Shown: positions 6,092 through 6,243 of the stretch, one piece after another
How the letters are laid out: each line of letters begins with the position of its first letter
Position numbering within the stretch: the stretch's first letter is position 1
From: Clostridia bacterium
Lineage (GTDB): Bacteria > Bacillota > Clostridia > Oscillospirales > Butyricicoccaceae
Assembly: GCA_017560175.1 (NCBI GenBank)
Contig: JAFYOK010000220.1
Coordinates: forward strand, 1 to 6,243
Direction of reading: 5' to 3'
DNA: 6,243 nt
Notes under the pieces: generated by a model
What the model was told of the DNA's origin: nothing
The model's input: the letters and a program-made list of their open reading frames with translations, nothing else
Databases searched by the model: none
Translations under genes and position numbers: made by a program

Positions 6092-6171
6092 GAAATATGG
6101 CCTTTGGCCATGTGAAATCGCTTCGCGGTGAAATATCCCTGCGGGATATGAAATATTCGCTGCGCGAATGT
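6092..6171 (+). repeat. Array of four GAA-linked short hairpins with divergent arms
   Basis: Four hairpins follow one another, each preceded by exactly GAA (6092, 6114, 6130, 6150). They are 6095-6113 (arms ATATGGCC/GGCCATGT, loop TTT), 6117-6129 (ATCGC/GCGGT, loop TTC), 6133-6149 (ATATCCC/GGGATAT, loop TGC) and 6153-6171 (ATATTCGC/GCGAATGT, loop TGC). All open with AT; the closing arm ends GT in three and AT in one, so the outer pairs are A-T then T-G or T-A. All loops are TNY closed by C-G. The inner arm sequences differ while complementarity is kept, which points to a structural element rather than simple tandem duplication. It lies 3' of the PBP gene and has no coding potential that I can support. 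I cannot name the family. Alternatives are a REP/IS200-IS605-like palindromic element, a 3'-UTR RNA structure, or protein-binding palindromes. Confidence 0.85.
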
Positions 6172-6243
6172 TGCGGAGTCTGCGACGCATGGAATAAACG
6201 GCACTTCGGTGCCGCGCGCCGGTAGAATGGCGCGTCGATTTCC
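6172..6243 (+). repeat. Less regular hairpin cluster continuing past the window edge
   Basis: No gene is visible. At 6172-6189 there is an imperfect hairpin: TGC/GCA outside, GTC/GAC inside, a GGA bulge at 6175-6177 and a TGC loop, followed by TG and GAA (6192-6194). At 6199-6214 there is a perfect 6-bp hairpin, CGGCAC/GTGCCG, with a TTCG loop (the very stable UUCG tetraloop in RNA). At 6215-6234, arms CGCGCC/GGCGCG flank the 8-base loop GGTAGAAT. The first looks like a decayed array unit; the last two differ in design and may be the edge of a larger element outside the window. Confidence 0.6.

Noticed and set aside
6092..6171. Hammerhead-type ribozyme, prompted by the GAA linkers between stems
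   Set aside because: No CTGATGA core is present on the plus strand, and the stems are independent hairpins rather than a three-way junction.
6068..6243. CRISPR array
   Set aside because: There are no identical direct repeats of 23-40 bases and no uniform spacers. The repeated parts are 3-6 base linkers around palindromes.

Overview
The window looks like chromosomal DNA of a moderately GC-rich gut-type Firmicute, most likely class Clostridia near Oscillospiraceae/Ruminococcaceae. This rests on strong AGGAGG-type ribosome binding sites, a cysteine-rich C-terminal tail on a class A penicillin-binding protein, a clostridial BofC-C-like small membrane protein, a SigW/RpoE-like ECF sigma factor with a zinc-finger anti-sigma partner, and strong avoidance of TTA, CTA and TCA codons. 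The assignment is made by eye and no species is claimed.

Bases 1-2904 (+) are one tightly packed gene run. It holds the C-terminal end of a CapA-family (poly-gamma-glutamate capsule type) metallophosphoesterase-like protein, a tRNA-dihydrouridine synthase (dusB), an ECF sigma factor and its membrane-anchored zinc-finger anti-sigma factor. Junctions are an ATGA overlap (capA-like/dusB), 7 bases with the next ribosome binding site inside the dusB end (dusB/sigma), and 14 bases (sigma/anti-sigma, if the internal ATG is used). A perfect 11-bp hairpin at 2908-2932 closes the run and also serves the convergent gene.

Bases 2935-3279 (-) encode a 114-residue membrane-anchored protein with a BofC C-terminal-like domain. 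Bases 3280-3583 contain no gene. They hold a candidate promoter for the minus-strand gene, a good extended -10 promoter for the plus strand (3391-3419) and a leader of about 150 bases with three small hairpins. Bases 3584-6067 (+) encode a complete bifunctional class A PBP (glycosyltransferase plus transpeptidase). Its best start is a GTG rather than the ATG nine bases upstream.

Bases 6068-6243 are the most unusual part: non-coding DNA made almost wholly of consecutive short hairpins. Four perfect or G-U-closed hairpins of 13-19 bases (6095-6171), each preceded by exactly one GAA trinucleotide, have different arm sequences but the same architecture: an outer A-T pair, then T-G or T-A, a variable stem, and a C-TNY-G apex. 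Related but less regular hairpins flank them and the structure runs off the window end. I cannot assign this array to a named family, and it is the best candidate here for an undescribed element.

Functionally, capA-like, ECF sigma/anti-sigma and PBP genes all concern the cell envelope. The visible PBP promoter, however, looks like a housekeeping one, so direct control by the neighbouring sigma factor is not supported.
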